NCBI RefSeq assembly: GCF_900168025.1
Contig: NZ_FUYN01000001.1
Span: 620,001-684,000 of the forward strand
DNA: 64,000 bases
Direction of reading: 5' to 3'
Source: Acetoanaerobium noterae
Lineage (GTDB): Bacteria > Bacillota > Clostridia > Peptostreptococcales > Filifactoraceae
Each line of letters opens with the position of its first letter. Position 1 is the first letter of the stretch. Shown in pieces: positions 63,018 through 64,000 of the stretch. Under the pieces are notes generated by a model. The model was not told the DNA's origin. It saw nothing but the letters and a program-made list of their open reading frames with translations, and did not search any database. Position numbers and translations under genes: made by a program.

Positions 63018-63058
63018 GCACGCACAAAAAAACAGCATGCCTAATGGAATGTTGTTTT
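63018..63058 (-). terminator. Expression-platform terminator of the Moco riboswitch
   Basis: On the minus strand AAAACAACATTC and GCATGCTGTTTT pair with one mismatch and one G-U, followed by TTTTTTT. It lies between the aptamer and the first gene's ribosome binding site. Confidence 0.8.
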
Positions 63059-63063
63059 GCGCA

Positions 63064-63170
63064 TGATATTCTCCTTTCCATCAGGAGGCCTGATTGTTTC
63101 CAATCAAACCCTATCGGCACAGCAACCATAAATTTAAAAATCCACAGGTTGAAATGCTCGGAGATTTATT
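63064..63170 (-). ncRNA. Molybdenum/tungsten cofactor (Moco/Tuco) riboswitch
   Basis: Read on the minus strand, the element has CTCCGAGCATTTCAACC, a matching GGTTGCTGTGCC, GGGTTTGATTGGAAACAATC with its tetraloop hairpin, and GGCCTCCTGATGGAAAGGAG. These are the ordered landmarks of the Moco RNA motif as I recall it. A promoter lies directly upstream and an intrinsic terminator directly downstream. It should control the 14-gene SUOX/ECF/MobB operon. I cannot decide from sequence whether it senses the molybdenum or the tungsten form. Confidence 0.78.
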
Positions 63171-63182
63171 TAATTGAATAAT

Positions 63183-63211
63183 ATTTTAACATACTTATCA
63201 ACCAGTGTAAA
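63183..63211 (-). promoter_or_regulatory. SigA-type promoter of the Moco-riboswitch operon
   Basis: On the minus strand TTTACA (63206-63211) and TAAAAT (63183-63188) are 17 bases apart, just before the aptamer. Confidence 0.75.
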
Positions 63212-63290
63212 TAACAGAACTTTCTAAAAATTTTTCTTTCTAGCTTTGTTTATATAACAACTTATTTTTACAATTAATCTTATTTATTAT

Positions 63291-63356
63291 ATGAAAAAAC
63301 CTCCAAAAATATAAGCAATTTTAAATTAACTTACCTTCTCCGGAGGTTTATTTCAT
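63291..63356 (-). terminator. Terminator after the Lon-family protease gene
   Basis: ATGAAAaAACCTCC and GGAGGTTTATTTCAT form a long stem downstream of the minus-strand Lon-type gene. Confidence 0.85.
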
Positions 63357-63437
63357 ATTATATTTTGGGCATAGTTTTGAAATACTATTATATTAATCTA
63401 AAATTTAAATTAATATAATATGAGAGCATAAAATCAA

Positions 63438-64000
63438 TTATTCTTCATCTTCACTATCCTTAGCTTCTTCTTTTTCTTCGTAGTACTTTAAACCCTCGTG
63501 AATTTTTTCTTCGATTTCATCATGGCTTAGTCCTGTTAATATTTCTAGTCCTTCCTCTACATTAGAAATAGAATATATATGGAACTCTCCTTTTTGGACT
63601 GCTTCTACTACTTCATCTTTGAGCATGAGGTTCTTGACATTTTGCTTTGGAATTATAACCCCTTGGTTTCCAGTTAGACCCTTTAGCATACATACATCAA
63701 AGAAGCCTTCAATTTTTTCATTAACTCCACCTATAGGCTGAATTTCTCCCTTCTGACTGATAGAGCCAGTTACAGCTATATACTGTTTTATTGGTATTTG
63801 AGCTATGCTTGATAGGATAACATAAAGCTCAGTAGAGGATGCACTATCGCCATCTATACCTGAATAGTTCTGTTCAAAGGTTATGGATGTTGTAACTGAT
63901 AAAGTGGTTTCCTTAGCATATTTTTCACCTATATAGCCCGAAAGAATGAGAACTCCCTTGTCATGACTAGAGCCACTTCTTCTTACTTCTCTTTCTACGT
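63438..64000 (-). CDS. Lon-family (LonB-like) ATP-dependent protease, C-terminal part
   Basis: The frame is open to the right edge and encodes the last ~187 residues. The Lon-type catalytic Ser is in GIDGDSASSTELY and the catalytic Lys in GGVNEKIEGFF. GSSHDKGVLILSGYIGEKY is typical of the LonB/archaeal-like branch found in Clostridia. A shorter frame starting inside this one at 63689 is not a separate gene. The tail is Glu/Lys-rich. The AAA+ ATPase part lies beyond the window. Confidence 0.92.
   Translation of the reverse strand, partial: VEREVRRSGSSHDKGVLILSGYIGEKYAKETTLSVTTSITFEQNYSGIDGDSASSTELYVILSSIAQIPIKQYIAVTGSISQKGEIQPIGGVNEKIEGFFDVCMLKGLTGNQGVIIPKQNVKNLMLKDEVVEAVQKGEFHIYSISNVEEGLEILTGLSHDEIEEKIHEGLKYYEEKEEAKDSEDEE

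Noticed and set aside
62964-63038. A longer N terminus for the SLH/SUOX protein
   Set aside because: It would start inside the riboswitch terminator and would put a non-signal sequence before a clear signal peptide.
63438-63689. An 83-residue ORF at the right end as a separate small gene
   Set aside because: The frame continues without a stop to the window edge and carries Lon catalytic residues, so it is the end of a longer protease gene.
1-64000. CRISPR array, tRNA, rRNA or prophage
   Set aside because: No regularly spaced repeats, tRNA-like cloverleaf, rRNA segments or phage structural genes were seen on either strand.

Overview
This is about 64 kb of a low-GC, Gram-positive anaerobe of the class Clostridia. 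The signs are a tryptophan T-box, cobalamin and molybdenum-cofactor riboswitches, SigA-type promoters, an [FeFe]-hydrogenase-like protein, SLH-anchored surface proteins, ECF transport, two lipoate ligases and many c-di-GMP enzymes. A relative of Acetoanaerobium (Peptostreptococcaceae) would fit, but that is a guess from gene content. I see no rRNA, tRNA, CRISPR array, prophage or intact insertion sequence. Both edges cut genes: leuS on the left and a Lon-family protease on the right.

Left part (1-13 kb): leuS 5' end, a TetR regulator, a hemolysin III-like membrane protein, an HTH-TPR regulator, a GlsB-type membrane protein, a tryptophan transporter behind a Trp-specific T-box, a copA-csoR copper operon with a CsoR-type operator inside its promoter, a REC-HD-GYP protein, a TPR-GGDEF protein and a SulP transporter. 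Next (13.6-24 kb): a DUF2325 gene behind a perfect Fur-type box, a membrane-anchored putative zinc peptidase, an [FeFe]-hydrogenase/PAS sensor, an HD-GYP/HD-GYP/RelA-SpoT operon, a permuted-papain hydrolase, a CBS protein and cvfB. Between cvfB and a GGDEF-EAL gene lies a complete cobalamin riboswitch with its own consensus promoter and terminator but no gene that it obviously controls.

Middle (24-48 kb): GGDEF-EAL plus NusG-II, YitT, CBS-ACT, a YheO-type regulator, a FNT channel, acetyltransferases, lplA, an AI-2E family permease, surE, a small 4Fe-4S membrane protein, a MATE-MATE-GNAT operon behind a leader terminator, ferritin, a DUF2680 protein, the cell-wall operon ftsE-ftsX-envC-ctp, and a lipoate/folate cluster (lplA, lipA, 5-FTHF cyclo-ligase). 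From 48.0 to 48.7 kb is a separate transcription unit with a strong promoter, a 22-codon ORF, two terminators and three overlapping small ORFs ending in a 58-residue basic protein.

Right part (48.8-63.2 kb): the most interesting region, a tightly packed 14-gene minus-strand operon. It starts with a promoter, a molybdenum/tungsten-cofactor (Moco/Tuco) riboswitch and a terminator. It encodes six exported or membrane-anchored proteins carrying sulfite-oxidase-fold (SUOX) domains (one SLH-anchored, one fused to a beta-propeller, one joined to an FMN-binding domain), a polyferredoxin with an FMN-binding domain, an exported nucleotide-pyrophosphatase-like lipoprotein, a complete ECF transporter (S, A, A, T), MobB and a small kinase. 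Together these suggest an undescribed system for surface capture, processing and import of a molybdopterin-type cofactor, or a flavin/molybdopterin extracytoplasmic redox chain. The function is inference; the gene content and the riboswitch layout are read from the sequence.
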